A DNA stretch of 43,931 bases, taken from contig NZ_VTHK01000064.1 in NCBI RefSeq assembly GCF_009765355.1, positions 1,709-45,639 on the forward strand, written 5' to 3'. The translations under genes were made by a program, and so were the position numbers. This document shows positions 25,368 through 33,692 of the stretch, one piece after another; position 1 is the stretch's first letter; every line of letters starts with the position of its first letter. The DNA comes from Amycolatopsis anabasis (GTDB lineage Bacteria; Actinomycetota; Actinomycetes; Mycobacteriales; Pseudonocardiaceae). The notes below the pieces were generated by a model. The model worked only from the letters and a program-made list of their open reading frames with translations, had not been told where the DNA came from and ran no database searches.

Positions 25368-27187
25368 GCTTCGCTCCGGGCGGCGGCGGCCAGTGCTTCG
25401 ATGGTCGGGTTGTCCATGACGCTGCGCGGCGAGAGCTCCAGGCCGGCCTCCTGCGCGCGCAGGATCACGTCGATGGCGAGGATGCTGGTCCCGCCGAGTT
25501 CGAAGAAGTTGCTGCCGACGTCGATCGGCGCGCCCTCGAACAGCTCGCGGAAGATCGAGTAGATCGCCTTCTCGGCGGAGGTTTCCGGCGGCCGGCCGCT
25601 CGAACGCGGACGGACCTCCCGCTCGAGGAGCGCGGTCCGGTCGACCTTCCCGTTCGGCGACATCGGCATCGCCGGCAGTGCGGGGTAGGCGGCCGGGACC
25701 ATGTGGTCGGGCAAGTACCGCATCGCGTGCGCGCGCAGCTCGTCCGGCGACGGCGTGCTCCCGTTCGCCGGGACCACGTGCACGACCAGCTGCCGACCGC
25801 CGGCCTCGTCGTCCCGGACCACGGCGGCGGCTTGGGCGACGCCGGGGTGCCGGGTGAGCACCGCTTCGACTTCGCCGAGCTCGATGCGGAACCCGCGGAG
25901 CTTGACCTGGTCGTCGACGCGGCCGTGGAACACGAGGGCGCCGTCCGCGCGGCGCGAGGCGAGGTCGCCGGTGCGGTACATGCGGGCGCCCCCTGTCGAG
26001 AACGGGTCGGCGACGAACCGCTCGGCGGTCAACGCTGGCCGGCCGAGGTAGCCCCGCGCCAGCCCGGAGCCGCCGAGGTACAGCTCGCCGATCTCGCCGG
26101 CCGGCACCGGCCGCAGCCCGCCGTCGAGGACGTACACCGAGACGCCCGCGATCGGGGTGCCGATGGTCACCGGCTCGCCCGCCGCGAGCGGCCCGGTCAT
26201 GGTGGCGCACACCGTGCCCTCGGTCGGCCCGTAGGCGTTAATCAGCCGGCAGTGCGGGGCCCACCGCGCGACGAGGTCCGGTGGGCACGCCTCCCCGGCG
26301 ACGACGAGCGTCCGCAGCTCGGGGACGTCCTCCGGCGCCAGCGTCGCGACCGCGGTCGGCGGCAGGACCGCATGCGTAACGCGCCCGTCCCGCAGCGCCG
26401 CCTTGAGCACCTCGCCGGCCAGCGTCGGCGCCGACGGCACGACCAGCGCGGCCCCGGACGTGAGCGCGGCCAGCAGCTCGGTCAGGAACGCGTCGAAGCT
26501 TGGCGACGCGAACTGCAAGACCCGGCTGTCCGCGGTGACCCGCATTGCCGCGACCTTCGCGCTCGCCAGTCCGGCCAGCCCGACGTGGGTCACCGCGACG
26601 CTCTTGGGCCGGCCCGTCGAGCCGGAGGTGTAGATGACGTAGGCCAGGTTCGCCGCGGAGACTCCGCCGGTGCGCTCGCCGTCGGTCAGGTCCGTGCCGG
26701 CGCGCTTCTTCACCGCTTCGGTCGGCCCCTCGTCGTCGAGAACCACCACCGGCACGCCGGTCTCGGGCAGGACCCCGGCGTCGGCGCGCGTCGTGCTGAC
26801 CACCACCGGCGCGGCGTCGGTCAGCATGTGCGCGACCCGCTCGGTCGGGTAGGCGAGGTCGGCGGGCAGGAAGGCCGCCCCGGCTTTCGCCACGGCCAGC
26901 ACACTCGTCACCATCGCCGCGGACCGCGGCATCGCCAGCGCCACCACGCGTTCGGGGCCGGCACCGTGGTCGGCCAGCAGCCGGGCCAGCCGGTTCGCCC
27001 GGGTGTTCACCTCGTCGTAGGAAAGGACTTCGCCGCCGGCGATCAGCGCGGTGCGGTGCCGATGCCGTCGCACCGCGCACTCCCATAATTCGTGCAAGGT
27101 GCGGTGCACGCCGTCGTTCGCCATTTGCCCGACTGCCGCTCGACGAAAGTCGTGGGCAGTGCTCGCCTCGTCTTTCGATACCGTCAC
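25364..27187 (-). CDS. NRPS A-PCP didomain protein (NovH-like)
   Basis: A 607-residue stand-alone loading module. The adenylation domain spans about residues 25-520, with A3 YTSGSTGRPKSVAV, A5 NAYGPTEGTVC, A7 YRTGDLASRRADG, A8 GRVDDQVKLRGFRIELGEVE and A10 NGKVDR. A PCP follows, with its phosphopantetheine Ser in FFELGGTSILAI. There is no condensation or thioesterase domain. By eye against GrsA the pocket reads D-A-T-V-V-A-A-V-C. The Asp means an alpha-amino acid, and the DA...AAVC frame is most like aromatic (Tyr/Phe-type) codes, but the position-239 Thr makes this uncertain. The start is GTG 27187. It heads the P450/SDR operon and very likely needs the MbtH at 19297. Confidence 0.92.
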   Translation of the reverse strand: MTVSKDEASTAHDFRRAAVGQMANDGVHRTLHELWECAVRRHRHRTALIAGGEVLSYDEVNTRANRLARLLADHGAGPERVVALAMPRSAAMVTSVLAVAKAGAAFLPADLAYPTERVAHMLTDAAPVVVSTTRADAGVLPETGVPVVVLDDEGPTEAVKKRAGTDLTDGERTGGVSAANLAYVIYTSGSTGRPKSVAVTHVGLAGLASAKVAAMRVTADSRVLQFASPSFDAFLTELLAALTSGAALVVPSAPTLAGEVLKAALRDGRVTHAVLPPTAVATLAPEDVPELRTLVVAGEACPPDLVARWAPHCRLINAYGPTEGTVCATMTGPLAAGEPVTIGTPIAGVSVYVLDGGLRPVPAGEIGELYLGGSGLARGYLGRPALTAERFVADPFSTGGARMYRTGDLASRRADGALVFHGRVDDQVKLRGFRIELGEVEAVLTRHPGVAQAAAVVRDDEAGGRQLVVHVVPANGSTPSPDELRAHAMRYLPDHMVPAAYPALPAMPMSPNGKVDRTALLEREVRPRSSGRPPETSAEKAIYSIFRELFEGAPIDVGSNFFELGGTSILAIDVILRAQEAGLELSPRSVMDNPTIEALAAAARSEA

Positions 27188-27379
27188 GCGCCAAGGCTAA
27201 ACACCACGTGGAGAACCCGGCCATGTGCTTCTGGTGGAAGTAGTGGACGCCGATCGGCAGTTTCGGCGGCAATTGCTCCGATTGCCTGGCCAGCCGGGTG
27301 CGCCGTGCCCATTCTTGCCTGAGTGGGGCACGGATCCGATCCGCTGTGAGAACTCGCGGGAACTCCAAGAGGTGATCAG
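27188..27379. promoter_or_regulatory. Divergent promoter region of the NRPS and PKS operons
   Basis: The only gap from which the 3.8-kb aminoacyl operon (left) and the 13-kb PKS operon (right) can both start. A shared regulator could act here. I see no convincing -35/-10 pair or dyad by eye. Confidence 0.5.
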
Positions 27380-27772
27380 ATGACGCAGGTTGCGGCGATA
27401 GCCTGGACGTTTCGCCGGGAATGCAGGAGCGAAGTCGAAAACTTGCTCCTCCGCTATCCCCCGCCGGACTCGCTCGAAATAACCGACAACGACGGAAACG
27501 TGGTCGGCCGCATGCTGGCGACCGCCGTTTTCCTGCGCGACAACCTCGTCGTGCGCGTCATGGAGTTCGAAGGCCCGCTGCCCGAACTGCTGCGCCAGAA
27601 ATCCATGGAGTCGACGCATTCGGAGATCGACCGCGCGCTGCAGCAGTACCTCGAGAAGCCCGCCGACCTCAGCACCCCCGAGGGGTTCCGGACGTTCTTC
27701 GCGGACTCCGCGATGCGCTGCCTGTACTTCCGCAAGCCCGCCCAGGACCCGGCGGGAGCGATCGCGCGATGA
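27380..27772 (+). CDS. SchA/CurD-like domain protein
   Basis: A 130-residue protein of the SchA/CurD-like family, known from spore-pigment and aromatic PKS clusters (named after schA and curD) and without an established reaction. The family pattern shows in AWTFRRECRSEVENLL, DNDGNVVGRMLATAVFLRDN, RVMEFEGPL and FRTFFADSAMRC. It aligns with the first half of the protein at 30901 (DADGNEVG...ATGLFIGDD). The start ATG 27380 follows GAGGTG. It opens the long PKS operon and overlaps the amidohydrolase by four bases. Confidence 0.75.
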   Translation: MTQVAAIAWTFRRECRSEVENLLLRYPPPDSLEITDNDGNVVGRMLATAVFLRDNLVVRVMEFEGPLPELLRQKSMESTHSEIDRALQQYLEKPADLSTPEGFRTFFADSAMRCLYFRKPAQDPAGAIAR

Positions 27773-28827
27773 TCATCGACATCCACGGGCACATCATCTC
27801 GGCGGAAGCGGCCGAGCGCGCCCCGATGCCCCGCAGCCTGGTCGACGTGGAAGGCATGATCGAGGCCAAAGCGGCCGCCGGCATCGACCTGACCATCGTC
27901 GGCAGCCCGAGCGGCGCGCGGACCATGGCGCCCGCGGACCGGTTCGCCGGGTACCGGCAGCCGTTCGGCTACCAGCAGCCGTTCGACCAGCTGCGCGCCC
28001 TGCACGACTGGCTCGGCGAGACCGTCCAGAAGTGGTGGCGGAACCTGCGCGCCTACGTCTACTGTGACGTGTTCGGCGACGAGAAGAGCGTCGCCGCCGC
28101 AGCGGAAACCCTGCGCGAACCCGGTTTCGTCGGGCTCATCGCGAACTTCAGCTCGGACGCCGAGTACCTCGACTCCTCGCGCGCCGACGACTTCTTCGCC
28201 ATGGCCGAAGAGGCCGGCGTGCCGATCCTGCTGCACGCCGGCCCGCTGCCCGCGAGCTGCCGGGACATCGCGAACTACGGCCTGCTCGAGATCTTCGGTC
28301 GGCCGTGCGACGCGACCCTCGGGCTCGCCGCCCTCGTGCTGTCCGGCCGGCTGGAACGCCACCCGTCGCTCGACTTCATCTCGGCGAACTCCGGCGGCGC
28401 GTTCAGCCTGTTCGCCGACCGCATCGACTGGGCGGTCCGGCCGCGACACTGGGATGACCGGACCACCCAGAACCGCGGCGAGGACGACGCCGCGGGCGCC
28501 CCGGTCCCGGAGCTGCACCAGACCGCGTCGTCGCTGCGCCCCAGCGAACTGGCGGGCCGCCTGTACGTCGACACCACCTTCGACCACCCAAGCCTGCACG
28601 AGGCGAACCTGCGCCTGCTCGGGGCCCGGCACATCGTCTTCGGCACCGACGCTCCCCCGATCCCGGTCAAGTTCGAGGACAAGGTCCAGGCCGTGCGCGA
28701 CCTCCCCATCGGCGAAGCCGAGGCCCAGGACATCCTCGCCGGGAACGCGCTGCGACTTTTCGACCTCACGGACTTCCTCGAGGCCCGTGCGTCCGCCGAG
28801 GAGCGCCGTGTCCCCGCCGGCGGTTGA
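27769..28827 (+). CDS. Amidohydrolase-2 family protein (ACMSD-like)
   Basis: A 352-residue metal-dependent TIM-barrel protein. The N-terminal metal motif is DIHGH (HxH), a further ligand is in ILLHAG, and the C-terminal Asp is in FGTDAPPIP. This family covers ACMSD and resorcylate-type decarboxylases as well as hydrolases. In a type II PKS cluster a decarboxylase that removes the terminal carboxyl of the polyketide, or one acting on an aromatic acid, would be reasonable, but that is inference. The start overlaps the SchA/CurD gene (ATGA), and its end overlaps the DapF-like gene by 20 bases, so the three are tightly coupled. Confidence 0.82.
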   Translation: MIIDIHGHIISAEAAERAPMPRSLVDVEGMIEAKAAAGIDLTIVGSPSGARTMAPADRFAGYRQPFGYQQPFDQLRALHDWLGETVQKWWRNLRAYVYCDVFGDEKSVAAAAETLREPGFVGLIANFSSDAEYLDSSRADDFFAMAEEAGVPILLHAGPLPASCRDIANYGLLEIFGRPCDATLGLAALVLSGRLERHPSLDFISANSGGAFSLFADRIDWAVRPRHWDDRTTQNRGEDDAAGAPVPELHQTASSLRPSELAGRLYVDTTFDHPSLHEANLRLLGARHIVFGTDAPPIPVKFEDKVQAVRDLPIGEAEAQDILAGNALRLFDLTDFLEARASAEERRVPAGG

Positions 28828-29671
28828 CCAGGGGCCGCAGTACGCGAAGGGCTTCTGCGGCGGCAACGACTTCGTGCTGCTGATCGATCCCGACGACGAC
28901 GTCCGGCTGACCGGGAACGCCGTGCGCGGCCTGTGCGACCGGTACCGCGGCCTCGGCGGCGACGGGGTGCTCCGCCTGGTGCGCACCGAGTTCGCCGATC
29001 CGGCCCTGGCCGGCGACGCCGAGTGGTTCATGGACTGCCGCAACCCGGACGGCACGGTCGCGCCCATGTGCGGTCCGGGGCTCGGGCTGATCGCGCGCTA
29101 CCTGCTCGACGCCGGCCTGATCGCGCCGGGCGAGGTGTGGGTCGGGACCAAGGTCGGCGCGAAGCGGACGGTCATCGACGACGCCGGCAAGACGTCGATC
29201 GAGCTGCTGCCGCCGGAGTTCCTCGGCTCGTCGTCGGTCCGGCTGGGCGGCCGCGAGTACCCGGGCAGCGTCATCTCGCTCGGCAACCTGCACCTCGTCT
29301 GCTTCGTGACGGCGCCGGTCGAGACGCTCGACCTGTCGGCCGAGCCCGTGCTGGCCGACCTCGGATTCGACGGCGCCGACCTCGACATCACCTGGGCCAA
29401 CGTCCTGGCCGACGGCCGCCTGCGCACCCGCGTGTACGAGCCGGGCACGGGCGAGATGCGCTCGTGCGGCACGGCCGTGTGCGCGGCCGCGGCCGCCCGC
29501 CAGCGGTCGGAGGGCGCCTGGGGCACGACGGTCGTCGACACCGACGCCGGGCCCCTGTCGGTCACCCTCCGCGGACACGGCAAGACCGTGTTCACCGGCG
29601 TGGCCAGCGTCGCCGCGCTGGGGACCCTCAACGCCACCTGGATCACCTCTCTCGACAAGGAGCCGTCATGA
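28808..29671 (+). CDS. DapF-like amino acid epimerase
   Basis: A 287-residue protein with the diaminopimelate-epimerase fold, a cofactor-independent two-Cys racemase family. Both catalytic cysteines are present: MCGPG at about residue 79 and EMRSCGTAVCAA at about 220. The N-terminal GNDF and the NPDG turn are conserved too. The second Cys motif matches DapF closely, while the first reads CGPG instead of CGNG. Position inside a PKS operon argues against cell-wall synthesis. It may epimerise an amino-acid-derived intermediate, perhaps the one loaded by the A-PCP protein. GTG 28808 overlaps the upstream gene; the stop overlaps the next start (ATGA). Confidence 0.8.
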   Translation: MSPPAVDQGPQYAKGFCGGNDFVLLIDPDDDVRLTGNAVRGLCDRYRGLGGDGVLRLVRTEFADPALAGDAEWFMDCRNPDGTVAPMCGPGLGLIARYLLDAGLIAPGEVWVGTKVGAKRTVIDDAGKTSIELLPPEFLGSSSVRLGGREYPGSVISLGNLHLVCFVTAPVETLDLSAEPVLADLGFDGADLDITWANVLADGRLRTRVYEPGTGEMRSCGTAVCAAAAARQRSEGAWGTTVVDTDAGPLSVTLRGHGKTVFTGVASVAALGTLNATWITSLDKEPS

Positions 29672-30534
29672 CCGGACCGGACGCCACGATCGCGTGCCTT
29701 GGCCTCGGCGCGATGGGGTCGGGGCTCGCCCACCGGCTGCTCGACGCTGGCTGGACGGTCTCGGTGTTCAACCGGACCGAGGCGAAGGTGAGCCCGCTGA
29801 CCGACCGCAGCGCCCGGTTCGCGGTGACGCCCGCGGCCGCCGTCGGCGACGCCGGAACGGTCCTGGTCAGCCTCAGCGGACCGGAAGCCGTTGACGAGGT
29901 GCTGTTCGGCGACGACGGCGCCGTGCACGGCCTCGAGCCGGGCACGGTGGTCGTCGACACCTCCACCGTCTCACCGGACTTCTCCCGCGCCTGCACGGCC
30001 CGGCTCGCCGAAGCCGGGGTGTCCCGGGTGGAGGCCTGCCTGATCGGCAACCCGTTCCAGGCGAGATCCGGCGAGGTGCGCGTGCTCGCCGCAGGCGGCG
30101 AATCCGACGTCGCCAAGGTGTCCGGCCTGCTCGGCGCGATCGGCAAGCACACCTGGCACATCGGCGGCACCGGGTCGGCCGCGAGCGCGAAGCTGGCGTT
30201 CAACGCGCTGCTCGGCGTGCAGCTGGCCGGCCTGGCCGAAGCGCTCGACATCGGCGCCGCGGGCGGGGTCGACCGCGACCGGCTCCTCGAGGCGATCGCG
30301 GGCAGCGGCTTCAGCTCGCCGGTGCTGAGCTTCCGGGCCGCGCTGGTGCGCGACGACCGGCTGGTGCCGGCGGCGTTCCGGACCGACCTGATGGCCAAGG
30401 ACCTCCGCCTCGCCGAGCGGACCGCGCGGGACCACGGGCTCGACGCGGGCCTGCTGACGCACGCCGCACGGCGTTTCGCCGCGGCGACCGAGCAGGGTGA
30501 CGGCGAGAAGGACGCGGCCGTCGTCCTCGCCTGA
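29668..30534 (+). CDS. 3-Hydroxyisobutyrate-dehydrogenase-like oxidoreductase
   Basis: A 288-residue beta-hydroxyacid dehydrogenase. The NAD(P) motif GLGAMGSGLAHRLLDAG opens the Rossmann domain. FNRTEAK contains the residue selecting the cofactor, and the Arg there suggests NADP. The catalytic Lys and Asn are in AKLAFNALLG. The substrate is unknown. It could be a hydroxy acid or, as in imine-reductase relatives of this fold, an imine. It is coupled by ATGA to the DapF-like gene, so the two probably work on the same small molecule. Confidence 0.83.
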   Translation: MTGPDATIACLGLGAMGSGLAHRLLDAGWTVSVFNRTEAKVSPLTDRSARFAVTPAAAVGDAGTVLVSLSGPEAVDEVLFGDDGAVHGLEPGTVVVDTSTVSPDFSRACTARLAEAGVSRVEACLIGNPFQARSGEVRVLAAGGESDVAKVSGLLGAIGKHTWHIGGTGSAASAKLAFNALLGVQLAGLAEALDIGAAGGVDRDRLLEAIAGSGFSSPVLSFRAALVRDDRLVPAAFRTDLMAKDLRLAERTARDHGLDAGLLTHAARRFAAATEQGDGEKDAAVVLA

Positions 30535-30649
30535 GCGGTGTGGGCGAAGTTCAGGCATTCCTGCAGGTACAAGCACGTGGTCGTCCGCAGCCTCCCGAGG
30601 TTGGCTGAGGGTGCCGCACGAGCCGGACAGAAAGGAAGGTGAGAGCCGG

Positions 30650-30871
30650 ATGCCGGACCGCCGTTTCGTCCAGGGTGGACAGTCGCGCCGCCGCCTGCGC
30701 GCGCTCGGCCGGTACACCTTGGCGGCGCTGGGCTCGGTGGGCGCCGCCTTCAACGGGTTCGTCGTCCTGCCCGCCCCGGGCGAACCGGTACCCGGTTCCT
30801 CGCCGGAACCCGCGCCGCTGACCGACGTCGAGCTGAGCGCGTGGGCCGACATCACGAGGAATCTGACCTGA
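30650..30871 (+). CDS. Small protein of unknown function (73 aa)
   Basis: ATG 30650 lies 10-12 bases after AGAAAGGAAGG. The N-terminus is strongly basic (RRFVQGGQSRRRLRALGR). A mildly hydrophobic stretch follows (YTLAALGSVGAAFNGFVVLP), then a proline-rich linker and an acidic, Trp-containing end (DVELSAWADIT). It could be a peripheral or single-pass membrane protein, but the hydrophobic stretch is short. I know no family for it. It sits in a 366-base space between two PKS operon genes, on the same strand. Confidence 0.5.
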   Translation: MPDRRFVQGGQSRRRLRALGRYTLAALGSVGAAFNGFVVLPAPGEPVPGSSPEPAPLTDVELSAWADITRNLT

Positions 30872-30900
30872 CCGGGTGCACCGAGCAGAAAGGTAGGAAA

Positions 30901-31656
30901 GTGTCGTTTGCCGCCATCAGTTACAACATCCGCCCGGACACCGAGGCCGAGATCGCCGAGATCTTCTCGGCCACGGGGTTCAAGCGGACCGGCTCGCCGG
31001 TCGTCTACGACGCGGACGGGAACGAGGTCGGCCTGATCCCCGCCACCGGGTTGTTCATCGGGGACGACAGCATGGTTCGAATCATCCAGTACCAGGGCGA
31101 GCTCGACGACGTCGCCCGGCACATGTCCCGGCAGAAAACGGTGAAGTTCGCCGAGCAGCGGCTCGGCCCGTTCCTAGCCGAGCCGCGGGACACGCAAACA
31201 GAACAGGGTTTCCTCCGGTACTTCGAAAACAGCCTCATGGCCGACTGCGGCGGGTCGACGACACCGGACCGGCTCGCGCACATCACGGTGATGCGGTTCC
31301 GGCACCCGGGACCCGCCCACGCGGACTTCGCGCTCGAGAGCCAGGTGCCGATCTGGGCGGGGCCCGGGCACCCGAACGGTCCCGCGCTGCTCACCGAACG
31401 CTGGTACCGCAACGGCGAATCCGTCGTGCGTCTGTGGCAGCACACCGGCGAACTGCGGGACGTGGCCCGCGTGGTGGCCCGAGACGCGACCGCCTTCGCG
31501 CACGAAACCCGGCTGCTGGCCGCGCTGTCCGGCGGGACGCTGCGGCCGACCGAAGAGTCCTACCCGGACATCGTCGGCCAGCTCGCGATGCGCTGCCTGT
31601 CCCAGCTGGCGATGCACGACTCCCCCGCGGGCGAAATCCTGCCCGCGCGCGTCTGA
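30901..31656 (+). CDS. Double SchA/CurD-like protein
   Basis: A 251-residue protein made of two related halves. The first (residues 1-130) aligns with the single-domain protein at 27380: SYNIRPDTEAEIAEIF, DADGNEVGLIPATGLFIGDD and VRIIQYQGEL. The second repeats the pattern more loosely: ITVMRFRHP, VVRLWQHTGELRDVARV and GQLAMRCLSQLA. Each half looks like a dimeric alpha-beta barrel module of the ABM kind, so a fused dimer is likely. The role in aromatic polyketide assembly is unknown; a cyclase or oxygenase partner is possible. GTG 30901 follows AGGTAGGAAA. Confidence 0.75.
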   Translation: MSFAAISYNIRPDTEAEIAEIFSATGFKRTGSPVVYDADGNEVGLIPATGLFIGDDSMVRIIQYQGELDDVARHMSRQKTVKFAEQRLGPFLAEPRDTQTEQGFLRYFENSLMADCGGSTTPDRLAHITVMRFRHPGPAHADFALESQVPIWAGPGHPNGPALLTERWYRNGESVVRLWQHTGELRDVARVVARDATAFAHETRLLAALSGGTLRPTEESYPDIVGQLAMRCLSQLAMHDSPAGEILPARV

Positions 31657-31695
31657 AACCCCTGTCCGACAACGAGACCACCTTCGGAGGTGCGC

Positions 31696-32016
31696 GTGCA
31701 GAGAACACTGATCGTGGCCCGCATGGGCGCGGACGACAGCGCGGACGTCGCCCGGATCTTCGCCGATTCGGACGCGTCCGAGCTGCCGCACCTGATCGGC
31801 GTGAACCGCCGGACCCTCTTCCGCTTCCACGGGCTCTACTTCCACCTCGTCGAAGCCGACGAGGACATCACCGGGGACCTGTACAAGGCCCGGTCCCACC
31901 CGCTCTACAAGGACATCAACGAGCGGCTCGCGGAGTTCATCAGCCCGTACGACCCCGGCTGGCGCGAACCGAAGGACGCCATGGCCGAGACCTTCTACAG
32001 CTGGAGTGCCACGTGA
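31696..32016 (+). CDS. TcmI-type polyketide cyclase
   Basis: A 106-residue protein of the TcmI/WhiE-VII family, which closes later rings of aromatic polyketides. The recognisable parts are LIVARMGADDSADVARIFAD, FRFHGLYFHLVE and YDPGWREPKDAMAETFY. The length matches the family. GTG 31696 is preferred over GTG 31690 because GGAGG at 31686-31690 is then correctly spaced. The stop overlaps the cupin start (GTGA). Confidence 0.88.
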   Translation: MQRTLIVARMGADDSADVARIFADSDASELPHLIGVNRRTLFRFHGLYFHLVEADEDITGDLYKARSHPLYKDINERLAEFISPYDPGWREPKDAMAETFYSWSAT

Positions 32017-32453
32017 CGCAGAAGATCGCTCTCGGCGACGTGCCCGCCAACCGGCGGCGGGGTGGCGACCTGCGGGTCCTGCTCAGCCCGAAGACGGTGA
32101 CGTCGACCACGGGGTTCATGGGCGGCGTCACGCTGCTGCCGGGCGAGTCCGTGACGGAGCACTACCACCCGTACTCCGAGGAGTACCTCTACGTCGTGCG
32201 CGGCACGCTCGTGCTGACGCTGGACGACGAGCCGGTCGAACTGGGCGCGGACGAGGCCGTCCTGGTGCCCAAGGACGTGCGCCACCGGCTGGAGAACCGC
32301 GGCGCCGAACCCGCGTTCGCCGTGTTCCACCTGTGCCCGCTCGCGCCGCGGCCCGAACTCGGGCACGTGGACACCGAGGCGCCGGCCAACCCGGCCGAAG
32401 CCGGCATGGACGTCGGCGGGCCGGTCGCGTCGCTCGCCGCGGAGCGCCGGTGA
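32013..32453 (+). CDS. Cupin-domain protein (WhiE-II-like)
   Basis: A 146-residue small beta-barrel with both cupin motifs: EHYHPYSEEYLYVVRGT (two His and a Glu for metal) and LVPKDVRHRLEN. Similar cupins stand directly before the KS genes in spore-pigment clusters and are thought to help oxidation or cyclisation of the nascent polyketide. Here it is coupled to KS-beta (GTGA at 32450) instead of KS-alpha. The metal ligands look complete, so a quinone-forming monooxygenase or cyclase role is possible. Confidence 0.85.
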   Translation: MTQKIALGDVPANRRRGGDLRVLLSPKTVTSTTGFMGGVTLLPGESVTEHYHPYSEEYLYVVRGTLVLTLDDEPVELGADEAVLVPKDVRHRLENRGAEPAFAVFHLCPLAPRPELGHVDTEAPANPAEAGMDVGGPVASLAAERR

Positions 32454-33673
32454 CCACCGCCGTGGTGACCGGCCTCGGCATCCTCGCGCCCAACGGGATG
32501 GGCGTCGAGGAGTGCTGGGCCGCCACCCTGGCCGGGAAGACCGGCATCCGGCCGATCTCCGGGTTCGACGCGTCCCGGTATTCGGTCAAGGTCGCCGGGG
32601 AGCTGGCCAGCTTCCACGCCGTCGACCGCGTTCCGCGCGGGCTGATCGTGCAGACCGACAAGTGGACCCAGCACGGTCTGGTCTGCGCCGAAAACGCCCT
32701 CGCCGACGCGGCCGTCGACACCGCGGCGCTCGGCGAGTACGAGATGGCGGTGGTCACCGCGAGCTCGTCCGGCGGGAACGAGTTCGGCCAGCGGGAGATC
32801 CAGCGCCTGTGGGAGCAGGGGCCCGAGTTCGTCGGGGCCTACCAGTCCATCGCGTGGTTCTACGCCGCCACCACCGGCCAGATCTCGATCCGGCACGGGA
32901 TGCGCGGGCCGTGCGGGGTGGTCGCCACCGAACAGGCCGGCGGGCTCGACGCCATCGGTCAGGCCCGGCGCCTGCTCCGGGCGGGCACCCCGGTGATCGT
33001 CACCGGCGGCACCGACGCCTCGCTGTGCCCGTACGGGCTGGTCGCCCAGACCGCCACCGGGCGGATGTCGACACGTGCCGACCCCGACCGCGCGTACCTC
33101 CCGTTCGACGCCGACGCGTGCGGGCACGTCGTCGGCGAAGGCGGGGCCATCGCCGTCGTGGAGGACCACGCGTCCGTGGTGGACCGCGGCGCGCCACACC
33201 GGTATGGCGAGATCGCCGGCTACGCCGCGACTTTCGATCCCTCGCCGGGTTCGCCGCGGCCGCCCGGTCTCCGCCGCGCGGCGCTGGCGGCGCTGGACGA
33301 CGCGGGGGTGGCGCCCGGCGAGGTCGACGTCGTCTTCGCGGACGCCGCCGGGACGCCCGCGCTCGACCGTGACGAGGCCGCCGCGATCGCCGGAATCTTC
33401 GGGCCGGAAGGGGTTCCGGTGACCGCGCCCAAGACGATGACCGGCCGGCTCCTCGCGGGCGGTGCGGCGCTCGACGTCGCATTCGCGTTGCTGGCGATCC
33501 GGGACTCCGTGGTCCCGCCGACCGTCGGCGTCCGCCGGCCGGACGGCGGGTATCACCTCGACCTGGTGCTGGACGAGCCGCGGGAAGCGCGGGTGCGGAC
33601 CGCGTTGGTGCTCGCCCGCGGCCACGGGGGCTTCAACTCCGCGATGGTCGTGCGCCAGTGCGGAACCGATTGA
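32450..33673 (+). CDS. Type II PKS ketosynthase beta (chain length factor)
   Basis: A 407-residue KS-fold subunit. The active-site Cys is replaced by Gln in VVATEQAGG, the hallmark of chain length factors. The other KS His motifs are changed too (for example DAAGTPA in place of HGTGT). It forms a heterodimer with KS-alpha, primes by malonyl decarboxylation and sets chain length. Normally its gene follows KS-alpha with translational coupling. Here it follows the cupin (GTGA) and KS-alpha is at 35861. The ACP comes 19 bases later. Confidence 0.93.
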   Translation: MTTAVVTGLGILAPNGMGVEECWAATLAGKTGIRPISGFDASRYSVKVAGELASFHAVDRVPRGLIVQTDKWTQHGLVCAENALADAAVDTAALGEYEMAVVTASSSGGNEFGQREIQRLWEQGPEFVGAYQSIAWFYAATTGQISIRHGMRGPCGVVATEQAGGLDAIGQARRLLRAGTPVIVTGGTDASLCPYGLVAQTATGRMSTRADPDRAYLPFDADACGHVVGEGGAIAVVEDHASVVDRGAPHRYGEIAGYAATFDPSPGSPRPPGLRRAALAALDDAGVAPGEVDVVFADAAGTPALDRDEAAAIAGIFGPEGVPVTAPKTMTGRLLAGGAALDVAFALLAIRDSVVPPTVGVRRPDGGYHLDLVLDEPREARVRTALVLARGHGGFNSAMVVRQCGTD

Positions 33674-33692
33674 CCGAGAAAGGAGACAGGCA

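Noticed and set aside
24144..26210. A 688-residue fused protein ending in the P450
   Set aside because: The first 280 codons are antisense-type low-complexity sequence lying over the A-PCP gene in another frame. P450 family sequence begins only at ATG 25367, which overlaps the upstream stop.
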